This document shows, piece by piece, positions 47,799 to 56,828 of a DNA stretch of 64,000 nt. The notes beneath the pieces were generated by a model. It made no database searches. It worked only from the letters and a program-made list of their open reading frames with translations, and was not told the DNA's origin. The position numbers and the translations under genes were made by a program. This DNA is from Flavobacterium haoranii. Its GTDB lineage: Bacteria; Bacteroidota; Bacteroidia; Flavobacteriales; Flavobacteriaceae. The stretch is from NCBI RefSeq assembly GCF_009363055.1, contig NZ_CP045292.1:62001-126000 (forward strand), in the 5' to 3' direction. Every line of letters starts with the position of its first letter. The stretch's first letter is position 1.

Positions 47799-48412
47799 AT
47801 GGCAAAAATTCTCAATTTATCTCAAAATTCAGATCAAGAGTTACTTAAAAAAATTAAAGAAAATAGCGATAATTTAGTTTACGTTTATAAAAATTGTAAA
47901 TCTAACAGCATTCGTTTTATGAAAAAAATGACTTCTAAAATGAATGAATACGAACTAGAAGACGTATTTCAAGATGCTATTTTAGTGTTATACGAGAAAA
48001 TAACCAAAGGAAATTTTGAATTAACTTGTTCTTTTCAAACGTATCTAAATTCTGTTTGTAGATTTCAATTACTCAACACCTTTAATAAAAGTGAAATTAC
48101 AGTAGATTTTATTGAAAATAATGAGGATGACAATGACAATTCAGAGTTGTCTTACCTAAATATTACAGATAGTTTAGATGTTATTGATAATACGAATGAA
48201 CCTTATTTTCAAGCAATTGAAAAAGCATTGTTAAAAATAAAAGAAGCTGGAGGGCATTGTTATGAGCTTTTAACGTTGTTTTGGTATCATAAAAAAGTAT
48301 GAACGAATTAACAGAAGTTTTTGGGTATTCAAATGAAGCAAATACTAAAGTACAAAAGTCAAAATGTCAAAAAAGATTAGAAAAATTAGCGTTCAATGAG
48401 TTGAATAACTAA
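47799..48412 (+). pseudogene. ECF-like sigma factor, frameshifted before region 4
   Basis: The first frame (47799-48302) holds sigma region 2 (EYELEDVFQDAILVLYEKI and SFQTYLNSVCRFQLL). The frame ends early at the A6 run 48291-48296. The next frame (to 48412) continues directly with MNELTEVFGYSNEANTKVQKSKCQKRLEKLAF, the region 4 helix-turn-helix. One added A gives YHKKSMNEL and a ~204 aa Bacteroidota sigma factor. It is followed 2 bp later by the anti-sigma-like gene. It likely reads the GGGTTACC/CATATAAAC promoters. Confidence 0.8.
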
Positions 48413-48414
48413 AC

Positions 48415-49565
48415 ATGAAGAAATCAGAACAAATAATAAAATCATTAGTGCTTCCAGTTTTGGAAAAGGACAATAACTTCAATCAATTAAATTTGAATGA
48501 TGATTTCTGGAAAGCATTTACCTCATCGATATTACTTTACGAAAATGATGCTAAACCTATTTTCAAAGTGGTTTATGAATTGCAACTAAATGATCCAGAA
48601 AGAGTAATTAAAAAACTCACATCAGTTCATGCTAGTTTAATTAAAGAGCTTGCCGAACTTCATGTTTTAGAGGGTAGCGACGAAGCTATTGATATTTTAT
48701 TAGCGAATAATAGTAAATTGTTTATTGAACAGGTTAACTATTTTAAAACCGTTAAAGGTGTAATAACAAAATTAGAACGTGAACGCATTAGAGAGGAATT
48801 ACCCAAAGCTTATGAAAAAGTAACATTTGAAATTCCTGAAAATGATTTAGAAGCTGCAATTAAAAAGACCGAAAGAGAAAACCTAAAAAAAAATTCAAAC
48901 AATGGGATGAAGAATTAGAAACAGAAAATTCTGTCCATACTTCAGCTTACTCAAAAGAAAAGAATTTTAAACAAAAGAACACTAAAGTAATTTATCTTTC
49001 TTGGATTAAATATGCTGGAGTGGCAGCTATTTTTTTGATTGCGTTTATGATTTGGCAACCAACTAAGCAATCAAATGACAAGCTTTTTGCAGAGTATACA
49101 TCAGATGAGTTAATAGTTCAGTCTATTGATTATCAAAAAATAAAAGTTTCTTCTGAGTCAGCAGGTTATGTTAGAGGAGGTGGAATTTTATTAGAAAATT
49201 TGAATAAGTTTGAAACAGATCTAGCTTTAGAAGCTATCCAATTATTTAAAAATAATAACTTTGAAAAATCAAAACATATTTTAGCGAGTTTAGAACCAAG
49301 AGATAAAAACGATCAATTGGTGATGTTTTTAGCAATAACACAATTGAAAACAAATGAGCTTAACCCTGCTGTTTCCAATTTTGAATATCTTAGTAAATCA
49401 TCAAATTTTGAATATCCAAGTGAAGTTAAGTTTTATTTAGCCTTGTGCTATTTAAAACAAAACAAAAAAAGCAAAGCAAAATTATTATTCAATGAGTTAA
49501 TCCAGAGTGATGATAAATATTCTAAAGTATCACAAGAAATTGTAAGTAACATAAGATGGTTTTAA
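48415..49565 (+). pseudogene. Anti-sigma-like membrane protein with TPR-like C-terminus, frameshifted
   Basis: Frame 1 (48415-48918) encodes a helical cytoplasmic region. The A9 run 48885-48893 separates it from frame 2 (open from about 48888 to 49565), which reads KQWDEELETENSVHTSAYSKE, a membrane helix (YLSWIKYAGVAAIFLIAFMIW) and a TPR-like periplasmic part (about 200-383). Adding one A gives a ~383 aa single-pass protein. Position between sigma factor and CHAT protein, and topology, fit an anti-sigma factor whose release depends on the partner. A9 is also long enough for real slippage. Confidence 0.7.
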
Positions 49566-52561
49566 AGCTTGAAAATATTAAAAAGAAGTTGAATAGTTTT
49601 ATATTCTTTTTAATATTAATTTTAGTACTATACCTATTAGCAAATTTTATTTACTTGATTTGGTATATAGCTAATCCTGAAGGATTCTGGGGTTTTAGTT
49701 ATTTTTGGGAATTACTTATGGTTGCGGTATTTGCAATTATTCTCATCTTTTTCGTTTCGTTATTATTTACAATAGTTGTTAGTACTTTTTATAAAATTAT
49801 AATAGGGAAAAGCAATTTTAAAGAGTTATTCAAATTATTAGGGATAGTTTTAGCAGTTGTTCTATTCTCAGGTTTTAATTATTTCTATGCACGAGGATTT
49901 TCACTTTATCTTTCTAAAAAGTTATCAGATAAATACAGTTATTTACAAAAAACAGAAGAATTCTTAAAAGAAGGTAATTTGGTTAAGGCTTTCGATTATG
50001 CAAAAACTTCCTATGAAAAAGAGGTTAATCGAAACGAGCCGTCAAATTATCTTTTTATGGCCAAATTATATAGTCAAACAGATTTCGATAAAAAACAAAG
50101 ACTTTTAAATAAATACGCAGTATTAATAAATTACGCTTATTGTTTAAATATTGATCCAAAGTTTAATAATATTTCTGAATCAAAATATAATGAAGCTTTA
50201 GAATTAACAAAATCAAACTTATTAGATTCAGAAAGAAAGAATCTAGCAATTTTTCCAACTCTTTCACTGGCAGAGATTAATTTGTCAAGAGGAAATTATT
50301 TAAAAGCCGAAAAATATTATAATGAGTTATATAGTTTAAATAAAAGTCTAGAAAATGAAGATATTTTTTATTTCATAAATTGTAATCTACTTTTTGCTGA
50401 TTACGCTTTAAGAATTGGTGACATCAATCAAGCAATGAAGTTACAATCAGAAAATTTAAAGTATTATGAAAATTCTAAATTGAGTAAAACTTCTACTAAT
50501 TATCTTAACTTATTACTGCTTACAGCAACTAGCGAATTATATTTTCAAAACTATGAAAAAGTTTCCGAGTTATTATTAAAAGCTATTCCATTAGCTGAAG
50601 ATAGAAAAGGAAAAGCGATTTATAGTGATTTTTTAATAGTAAAAGCAAATTATTGTTTAGCATCAGGCTTGAACAGCCGTGGTAATGAATTAATTTTAGA
50701 GAAAAATTGGTGGTCAAAATTAAAAGAATCTTTTTCAGAGAAGGCAGATGTAAACACTGACTTATTAAAGGAAGCAGAAAAATGCTTGGTAGAATTAGTG
50801 CAAAAATCCAAAGAAAACGCAGGCGAAAATAGTTTTGAATATGCAAAAAACTTAAATCGGTTAGGAAATTATTATTCTAGTATCGGAAAAAATGATCTTG
50901 CTTATAAAGTTTTAAACCAGGCACTATCTATTTTAAAGCCAAACAAAGAAAAAAACAAAGAGTTGTATTACAATTTATTGTTGAGTTCTGTTTTTGTTAG
51001 TTTTGATAAACAAAATACTAAATCAGCACTTAATGAAATAGAGTTATATTATTTCAATAATTTACTCGATAATTTTCTTTTTCTTTCCGAAGATGAAAAA
51101 GTTTTTTTTTCACTTAATATGGAAAAGAAATTTGAAATTATCAATAGTATTTATTTATCGAATATAGAAGAAAATTCAGGTGAAAAACTCTATGATAATG
51201 TTTTGGCTTTAAAGAATGTAGCATTATATTCAAATCAAAATATTAGAAACTACCTAAATAATATAAATCCAATTCTTAGAAAAAAATATCAGAAACTATT
51301 ATTTGAAAAAGAGCAGTTACTTTATAATAATTCAAAAGAAACGGAATTACTTTTAAACAAAAAACAAAGAGATTTAATAGTTGAAATTAATAGCCAAGAA
51401 CAATTTAAAATTTTAAATCCTAAGTCAATTTCATGGAAGAATATCAGAGATTATTTAAGAGATGATGAAGTAGCAATTGAAATAATTAATGTTCCAGAAA
51501 ATATAAAAGGTAAAAATGACCGAAGGTATTATGCTTTAATTATTAATAAATTATGTAAAAGTCCGAAAATAGTCTCATTATTTAAAGAAAGTGAGTTGCT
51601 AAAAGTTTTAGATAAAAATGGACAAACTAAAGAAAGAATTGAAAAGCTGTATCAAAATGAAAGTGTTGAATTATACCAATTGGTTTGGAAAAAAATTGAG
51701 GATGAGACGTTAAATAAAAAAAATGTTTTTTTATCAGTAAGTGGCACATTGCATACAATTTCGTTTCCTGCGTTATTGAATAGTAAAAACGTAAATTTAA
51801 CATATTTAGGTAGTACAAAAGACTTATTGAAAAACGAAAATCAAATCTCAAACAAAAATAAAATTTCCATTTTTGGAGATATTGAATATGGTAAGCTTAA
51901 CGAAACAAATACCTCAAAACTAAGATATACGAATTTAAATTTTCAGATGTTGCCATATTCTAAAAAAGAAGTAAATCAAATAAAAGAAAAATTTGAAAAG
52001 AAGAATTTAAAAGAAATTTTGATGTTTACTAAAAATACAGCAACTGAAAGTAATTTTAGGAATATTAATAGTACCAAAACAGATATTATTCATGTTGCCA
52101 CACATGGTTTTTACAATAAATATGGTAGAAATCTTGATAACTTAAATGATAATACAATAGAAAACGATTTATTAAAGACAGGATTAGTATTTGCTAATGC
52201 AAATAAACATTTAATTGACAAAAAAAATGATGGGATAATAAGTTCTTTTGAAATAGCTCAGATGGATTTATCAGGTGTTGATTTAGTAGTTTTATCTGCT
52301 TGTGAAACTGGATTAGGCGATATAAAAGGAAGTGAAGGTGTTTTTGGTCTTCAAAGAGCATTTAAATTGGCAGGTGTAAAATCAATGATCGTAAGTTTAT
52401 GGCAAGTTCCAGATAAATCAACCTCAGAATTAATGGTACATTTTTATGAGTTTTATTTAGATGGTTTTTCAAAAAAGGAGGCTCTAAAAAAGGCTCAAAA
52501 TATAATAAAAGAAAAATACAAGTCACCATTTTATTGGGCAGGTTTTGTACTACTAGAATAA
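49556..52561 (+). CDS. Membrane TPR protein with C-terminal CHAT (caspase-like) protease domain
   Basis: 1001 aa. Three membrane helices (about 14-36, 48-76, 88-110), then about 20 helical TPR-type repeats (130-620, e.g. LAEINLSRGNYLKAEKYYNELY and AKNLNRLGNYYSSIGKNDLAYKVLNQAL), and a CHAT domain (about 700-1001). The catalytic dyad is His in IIHVATHGFY (about 850) and Cys in VVLSACETGLGD (about 917). CHAT proteases (TPR-CHAT, separase-like) cleave partner proteins on activation. It overlaps the anti-sigma gene by 10 bp, so a sigma/anti-sigma/protease circuit is probable. Confidence 0.9.
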   Translation: MVLKLENIKKKLNSFIFFLILILVLYLLANFIYLIWYIANPEGFWGFSYFWELLMVAVFAIILIFFVSLLFTIVVSTFYKIIIGKSNFKELFKLLGIVLAVVLFSGFNYFYARGFSLYLSKKLSDKYSYLQKTEEFLKEGNLVKAFDYAKTSYEKEVNRNEPSNYLFMAKLYSQTDFDKKQRLLNKYAVLINYAYCLNIDPKFNNISESKYNEALELTKSNLLDSERKNLAIFPTLSLAEINLSRGNYLKAEKYYNELYSLNKSLENEDIFYFINCNLLFADYALRIGDINQAMKLQSENLKYYENSKLSKTSTNYLNLLLLTATSELYFQNYEKVSELLLKAIPLAEDRKGKAIYSDFLIVKANYCLASGLNSRGNELILEKNWWSKLKESFSEKADVNTDLLKEAEKCLVELVQKSKENAGENSFEYAKNLNRLGNYYSSIGKNDLAYKVLNQALSILKPNKEKNKELYYNLLLSSVFVSFDKQNTKSALNEIELYYFNNLLDNFLFLSEDEKVFFSLNMEKKFEIINSIYLSNIEENSGEKLYDNVLALKNVALYSNQNIRNYLNNINPILRKKYQKLLFEKEQLLYNNSKETELLLNKKQRDLIVEINSQEQFKILNPKSISWKNIRDYLRDDEVAIEIINVPENIKGKNDRRYYALIINKLCKSPKIVSLFKESELLKVLDKNGQTKERIEKLYQNESVELYQLVWKKIEDETLNKKNVFLSVSGTLHTISFPALLNSKNVNLTYLGSTKDLLKNENQISNKNKISIFGDIEYGKLNETNTSKLRYTNLNFQMLPYSKKEVNQIKEKFEKKNLKEILMFTKNTATESNFRNINSTKTDIIHVATHGFYNKYGRNLDNLNDNTIENDLLKTGLVFANANKHLIDKKNDGIISSFEIAQMDLSGVDLVVLSACETGLGDIKGSEGVFGLQRAFKLAGVKSMIVSLWQVPDKSTSELMVHFYEFYLDGFSKKEALKKAQNIIKEKYKSPFYWAGFVLLE

Positions 52562-52577
52562 TTTTTTTTTACCAATA

Positions 52578-52607
52578 GGGTTACCTTTTTATCTTTTTCA
52601 TATAAAC
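52578..52607 (+). promoter_or_regulatory. Bipartite promoter, probable ECF sigma target (copy 2)
   Basis: GGGTTACC (52578-52585), 13 nt, CATATAAAC (52599-52607), 26 bp before ATG 52634. Same words and spacing as 44402-44431. It lies just after the CHAT gene and drives the small membrane protein and the gene at 52853. Confidence 0.65.
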
Positions 52608-52633
52608 TATAAAACAATTAAAATATAGAAATT

Positions 52634-52792
52634 ATGAGAATCGATCAAAACAACCCTATTCAGATTACAGTTTATGTTTTATCTCTATTTTTTTTAATTC
52701 ACAACTTAAAGTATGTAATTATTCCATTAATAGTTATAGTTGGATTATTTGGCTTTTATGTTGAATCAACATCAAAAAATAAAACCAATTAA
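52634..52792 (+). CDS. Small membrane protein downstream of the sigma-type promoter
   Basis: 52 aa. Polar start (MRIDQNNPIQ), then two short hydrophobic stretches (about 11-22 and 25-42) and a basic tail. The frame begins 26 bp after the GGGTTACC/CATATAAAC promoter, which supports it as real. No family recognised. By position it may be a toxic or signalling peptide controlled by the sigma factor, but this is a guess. Confidence 0.55.
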   Translation: MRIDQNNPIQITVYVLSLFFLIHNLKYVIIPLIVIVGLFGFYVESTSKNKTN

Positions 52793-52852
52793 AGGTTTAA
52801 TTAAGAATGATTCAAATAAAAATTTTAAAGAATAATCTAAAACTTAAAAAAG

Positions 52853-53209
52853 ATGGAATGGTCAAACGAAAGAAATTTAATTACTTCATTTTTCACCAAC
52901 CTTGAAGATTACAATCGATTTTGTCAAAAATTGAGAGGTTTGGTAATTGCCAATAATGAAGGAACAGTCTTTGCTGAATTAGAAAAGAAAGAAGGATATT
53001 TTTTATACACACTAACTTGGCTTGAAGATCAAAAGTATATTGGAGATTATGTAAAAGTTTTTGAACCAACAGAGGAAAATATTAAAGTTTTTAATGATGG
53101 TTGTAGAATTTTAGCCGAAAGGTTAGAAATTTATATTACAACTAACGATGAAGCTAAAGTACCTATGTATCCTACTGCTTTCGGAGAGTTAACACACGTA
53201 CTTAAATAA
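52853..53209 (+). CDS. Unknown 118 aa protein of the CHAT/sigma locus
   Basis: Soluble, acidic alpha/beta protein. It has EWSNERNLITSFFTNLEDYNRFCQKLRGLVI at the start and a central FAELEKKEGYFLYTLTWLED strand region. No domain recognised. It follows the small membrane protein by 60 bp and is probably in the same transcript; the next promoter begins directly after its stop. Confidence 0.6.
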   Translation: MEWSNERNLITSFFTNLEDYNRFCQKLRGLVIANNEGTVFAELEKKEGYFLYTLTWLEDQKYIGDYVKVFEPTEENIKVFNDGCRILAERLEIYITTNDEAKVPMYPTAFGELTHVLK

Positions 53210-53211
53210 AT

Positions 53212-53242
53212 TTGCATATCTCAAAAATTTTCTTTAATTATG
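53212..53242 (+). promoter_or_regulatory. Bacteroidota-type promoter before the 53.4-kb gene group
   Basis: TTG (53212-53214), 20 nt, TAATTATG (53235-53242), one base off the -7 consensus TAnnTTTG. The upstream part AAATTTGCATATCTCAAA is shared almost exactly with the promoter at 58246-58276. A start near 53250 leaves a leader of about 150 nt. Confidence 0.6.
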
Positions 53243-53402
53243 TATCCAGCATCCAGATAGCCTTAGGGCTAGCCAACCGATCAACTCACGACACGGTGGC
53301 CTAGTATGCGGAACAGTCGTTCAAAAGTGTTGAGAAACCACAATTCTTTTACCGTTTTGATGCGACATAACAATCTTTGTTTAATTTTTAATTTGTTATG
53401 TT
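53243..53402 (+). other. GC-richer leader with possible RNA structure
   Basis: 160 bases between promoter and the gene at 53403 are clearly less AT-rich than the surroundings and contain TAGCC-TTA-GGGCTA and GGCTAGCC self-complementary words followed by ACGGTGGCCTAGTATGCGG. No frame is open. It could be a structured 5' leader or a small RNA; no known riboswitch class is recognised. Confidence 0.4.
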
Positions 53403-53693
53403 ATGCTAAATTATGCAGTAGTACAAAGCCAATGGAAAACACATTTCCATTCCCTTTCTGATGAAGAACTCATCGAAGCATTCAATCAGGAAACCCAAAA
53501 AAAAGGCTGGACAACAGCTAGAACCTATTTCCTGAAATCCTGTATTTCGGAAATGTTGGAACGGAAATGGAACCTCAATTCATTCGTTGAATTCCATCAA
53601 AACGGCACAGTAAAATCCGTGTCATTACAAAATCCAATTCAGTTAGTAAATCAACCCCTTATTTTAAAATCGCATCAAAATGAAAACAACTAA
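53403..53693 (+). CDS. Unknown 96 aa protein
   Basis: Small helical protein (WKTHFHSLSDEELIEAFNQETQKKGWTTARTYFLKSCISEMLERKW) with a short beta tail. No domain recognised. It overlaps the next gene by 14 bp and is first in a tight run of genes (53.4-58.0 kb) after the structured leader. Function unknown. Confidence 0.65.
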   Translation: MLNYAVVQSQWKTHFHSLSDEELIEAFNQETQKKGWTTARTYFLKSCISEMLERKWNLNSFVEFHQNGTVKSVSLQNPIQLVNQPLILKSHQNENN

Positions 53694-54492
53694 TATTCAC
53701 TTCATAAGCTTACATCACAATCCAGTTCATAACAATACACACAAAGAATATAAAATCTTTGGTGCGCAACACGTCATCATCCAAAAAACAAACGTAAGTC
53801 TTAGCGATATAACGTTTGATAAAACACATCCTGTATTTTTAGAAATACAACACGACCAACTCACCACACTTTTAGATTGGACCAATTGTAAACCATACGA
53901 AATCTGGTATTTCAACGAAAAGTTGGAATTTACAGGAAAAGCTTTCAGTATCGGAGAGGCTTCAGGTAGTTTTATCATCCAAACACAAGCAAAATACATT
54001 TTGTTATGGAATACAGAACTAAATACCAAAACAAGTGAGTATTTAGCCAATTTCCGTTGCTCGTATTTCGAATGGCAAGAGACAGCCGAACACCAATTCA
54101 CTAGTCAAAATTTTCCCACCCATTATGGTAGATTTCCTTATGTGATTATCAAACAGGAAAATTCACCATGTTTTACACAAATTCCGGTTCACATCAATCC
54201 AGTTTCCAATACATTACCAGGTATTTCGATTGTTATAAATGCAGAAGTAGAAATGACAGCTGAGGAAATAGAACAAATCATGGTAGAGCATGTCACTTTG
54301 GTACAACAAAAAGAAAGTGAAAAACAAAAAAGAAACGTAAAAGTGGCTTTAGTCATTAATGCAAACAAAGCCTACTATTTTGAACAAGATAAAGAACCAA
54401 TACTAAATAATGTTATTACTTCGGGTGGAGTTCTTTTAGATGTAGAGGGACAAATTATCGCAAAAAATACTGAGCATTACAACCAACTGTAA
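53680..54492 (+). CDS. Unknown 270 aa protein
   Basis: Soluble, beta-rich protein without signal peptide. Residues about 60-110 (PVFLEIQHDQLTTLLDWTNCKPYEIWYFNEKLEFTGKAF) resemble, faintly, the short beta-barrel of DUF192-like proteins, but the similarity is too weak to assign. A helical stretch (about 195-225) is rich in Glu/Gln/Lys. It overlaps the previous gene by 14 bp and ends 15 bp before the next one. Function unknown. Confidence 0.65.
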   Translation: MKTTNIHFISLHHNPVHNNTHKEYKIFGAQHVIIQKTNVSLSDITFDKTHPVFLEIQHDQLTTLLDWTNCKPYEIWYFNEKLEFTGKAFSIGEASGSFIIQTQAKYILLWNTELNTKTSEYLANFRCSYFEWQETAEHQFTSQNFPTHYGRFPYVIIKQENSPCFTQIPVHINPVSNTLPGISIVINAEVEMTAEEIEQIMVEHVTLVQQKESEKQKRNVKVALVINANKAYYFEQDKEPILNNVITSGGVLLDVEGQIIAKNTEHYNQL

Positions 54493-54507
54493 AAAGCATA
54501 TCAACAT

Positions 54508-54891
54508 ATGGCAACAGTAACAGAAGAAAAAATTGATTTGGCTCCAGAACTTCTGGAGCAAATCAACACCCAAGAGGAGAAACAAGTAATTGTGCATGCA
54601 AAAGCAAAAGGGATACCAAACGTTCATACCATTCGTGTATGGCCAACCATTTACTTGATTCCGAAAGGGACTTCGCATAAATGCAAATTACTGCATCACT
54701 TCAATATCGTAATGTATCCCAAATGGCAACCTATTGGACCATCTGGCCAACACAGTTTTACCTTATTGTTTGAAGGCTTACCTGCCGATTGTACCACTTT
54801 TGATATTGTTGAAATTATTGATGAAGAAGGAGCATTTGAGTACAGAAACATGCCAAGAAACGTATCTGATGTCTATCATGTAACATTTTAA
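54508..54891 (+). CDS. Unknown 127 aa protein
   Basis: Soluble protein with a helical N-terminus (EEKIDLAPELLEQINTQEEKQ) and a compact beta part (RVWPTIYLIPKGTSHKCKLLHHFNIVMYPKWQPIGPSGQHSFTLLFEGLP). No domain recognised. It starts 15 bp after the upstream gene and is followed after 2 bp by the gene at 54894, so all are cotranscribed. Confidence 0.65.
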   Translation: MATVTEEKIDLAPELLEQINTQEEKQVIVHAKAKGIPNVHTIRVWPTIYLIPKGTSHKCKLLHHFNIVMYPKWQPIGPSGQHSFTLLFEGLPADCTTFDIVEIIDEEGAFEYRNMPRNVSDVYHVTF

Positions 54892-54893
54892 GT

Positions 54894-55700
54894 ATGAACT
54901 GCGAGTATTTAGCATATAAACCAAAAGAAGTCACACCAGGTATTTGGTTACCTGAAGATGGTATTGATTATCATTCAATATACACTTCTGTGAAAAAATA
55001 CAACCCAGATGGTTTACTTTTTTATGAAATTAAAAACGGTTATGAAGAGAAAACAGTCTTTATGGATTTATTGCCAACGGCAAAGCTGATACATCATATG
55101 TTCAGTTATTTGGAAAAGAAAATAATGTATCAATATGAAAAAGGAGGTGTTTTAAAGAAAACAACTTTCATTTCTTACAGTGATAATTTTGAAGTGGAGC
55201 ATACAGAAAAGAATTTTTTTTATGATAACGATAGTACCATTTGTTTACATTTCTTATACGACAAACCTTCCTATTATGATAAAACAACGCTTCTAAAAGA
55301 CAAAAAAATAGTGGAATATTGGAATGCAGATAAAAGACCTTATCTAAGATATGAATATCATTATGATAATGACAAACTAATGACTTTGGTCGAATTTGAA
55401 TTACCATCCAACCGAATTAAACAATTTTGGGAACACAAGTACGATGGTAATGGAAATTGTGTTGAAATGCAACGTTTCAATTATAAAAAAGAACCAGAGC
55501 ATTGTTGGTTGTATTTTTTCGACGAATACAACAACTGCATCAAAGAACAAATGGTATTCGGTACTTCAAAAAGATTAGTTGAGGATATCAATTTCATACA
55601 TGAATATGACGATGATGGGAATTGGAACAGGAAAGTAATTTATAAAAATGGTAGTATTCAATATTTCGTTGATAATAAAACCAACCTACTCATCAAATAA
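54894..55700 (+). CDS. Protein with YD-like (RHS-type) repeats
   Basis: 268 aa without signal peptide. After an aromatic N-terminal part it shows a series of short beta repeats of the form Tyr-x-Tyr-Asp-x-Asp/Gly (for example YEYHYDNDKLMTLVEFE, HKYDGNGNCVEMQRFNYKK, HEYDDDGNWNRKVIYKNG), like the YD/RHS repeats of polymorphic toxins and their immunity neighbours, but short and without a toxin domain. Could be a carbohydrate- or protein-binding surface; function unknown. It ends 20 bp before the CHAP protein gene. Confidence 0.6.
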   Translation: MNCEYLAYKPKEVTPGIWLPEDGIDYHSIYTSVKKYNPDGLLFYEIKNGYEEKTVFMDLLPTAKLIHHMFSYLEKKIMYQYEKGGVLKKTTFISYSDNFEVEHTEKNFFYDNDSTICLHFLYDKPSYYDKTTLLKDKKIVEYWNADKRPYLRYEYHYDNDKLMTLVEFELPSNRIKQFWEHKYDGNGNCVEMQRFNYKKEPEHCWLYFFDEYNNCIKEQMVFGTSKRLVEDINFIHEYDDDGNWNRKVIYKNGSIQYFVDNKTNLLIK

Positions 55701-55719
55701 AAAAGACAAACAATTTGTA

Positions 55720-56823
55720 ATGAAAACTATTTACATTTTAATAGCACTAGTAATTCATGTAATAACTTTTGCACAGGACGACAATCCTATTTTCGGAGCG
55801 GTTCAAGTAACCTACAGCAGTCATAACAACAAAGAAGATAGTTATTATTCTTATGAGAATGAGAGGTATTTACTTTGGGAAGAGTCCAATGGGAATATTG
55901 ATTTTGCTAATGTAATTTTAGTTCAAAACTCACACAGTATGGGCAGCGTAACAAATATTAAAGTAGATAAGGCAAACCAATTCCATACGATTTATTATTT
56001 CGATTGGAAGTATTCCAATAGTTATGATGCAATAAAAGGAGTGGCTAATGTTAAATTTGAAATACATAAAAGAAAAGGAGTGGAAGAATATGACCAAGCT
56101 GTTGTTGCTATTACCGACTCAAAGGGATTAAACACTTTGTACAAAGGAAATTTAGTGTATTACAAAAACGAATTCATATTCCATTACAATTTTAAAAAAG
56201 CAATGGATAATCAAAATAAGAAGATGAAAATAAATAGAATTTTAAGAGCTGCAGTCATTGCAGTGATGTGTTTAGCTGTAGTTTTAATGTTAAAATGCAT
56301 TACAAAAAAATACATTTTAAACCAGCCTAAAGTTGGAGAAAAAATAGACAGTTTCAATAACATTCCAGTCTATTACAATGGCAGTACAGCTACGAATTTA
56401 GGAAGAAATCGAAGCGCAGAAGGCTACAATTACGGACTTAAATACCAATGCGTAGAGTTTGTAAAACGCTACTATTACGACCACTTAAACCACAAAATGT
56501 CAAATACGTTCTGTCACGCAAAAGATTTTTATAATCCAAATCTGAAAGATAACGAACGCAATTCCGATAGAAATTTGCTTCAGTTTTCCAATCCAAGTAA
56601 CACGAAACCAAAAATTAATGATATTCTGATTTTTGATGCCAATAGCTTTAACGCTTATGGTCACGTTGCCATTGTTTCCAAAGTAACAGATGATGAAATC
56701 GAAATTATCCAACAGAATCCAGGACGTTTTGGAAATTCAAGGGAAACAATTGATTTGATAAAAGTAAATAACAAATGGAAATTAGACAACGCATCTATTT
56801 TAGGGTGGTTACGTAAAAATTAA
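55720..56823 (+). CDS. Two-part membrane protein with C-terminal CHAP amidase
   Basis: 367 aa from ATG 55720; an earlier in-frame start at 55648 overlaps the previous gene and is unlikely because 55720 opens a clean signal peptide (1-18, ending Thr-Phe-Ala-Gln). Residues 20-165 are a beta-rich domain, about 172-190 a membrane helix, and about 200-367 a CHAP domain with Cys 244 in YQCVEFVKRYYY and His 315 in YGHVAIVSKV. CHAP enzymes cut peptidoglycan peptides as amidases or endopeptidases. Joining an exported sensor-like domain to a CHAP domain across a helix is unusual. Cell-wall lysis or remodelling is likely. Confidence 0.8.
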   Translation: MKTIYILIALVIHVITFAQDDNPIFGAVQVTYSSHNNKEDSYYSYENERYLLWEESNGNIDFANVILVQNSHSMGSVTNIKVDKANQFHTIYYFDWKYSNSYDAIKGVANVKFEIHKRKGVEEYDQAVVAITDSKGLNTLYKGNLVYYKNEFIFHYNFKKAMDNQNKKMKINRILRAAVIAVMCLAVVLMLKCITKKYILNQPKVGEKIDSFNNIPVYYNGSTATNLGRNRSAEGYNYGLKYQCVEFVKRYYYDHLNHKMSNTFCHAKDFYNPNLKDNERNSDRNLLQFSNPSNTKPKINDILIFDANSFNAYGHVAIVSKVTDDEIEIIQQNPGRFGNSRETIDLIKVNNKWKLDNASILGWLRKN

Positions 56824-56828
56824 AGAGT

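Noticed and set aside
53680..54492. DUF192 family assignment
   Set aside because: Only a faint resemblance over ~50 residues; key conserved positions are not matched.
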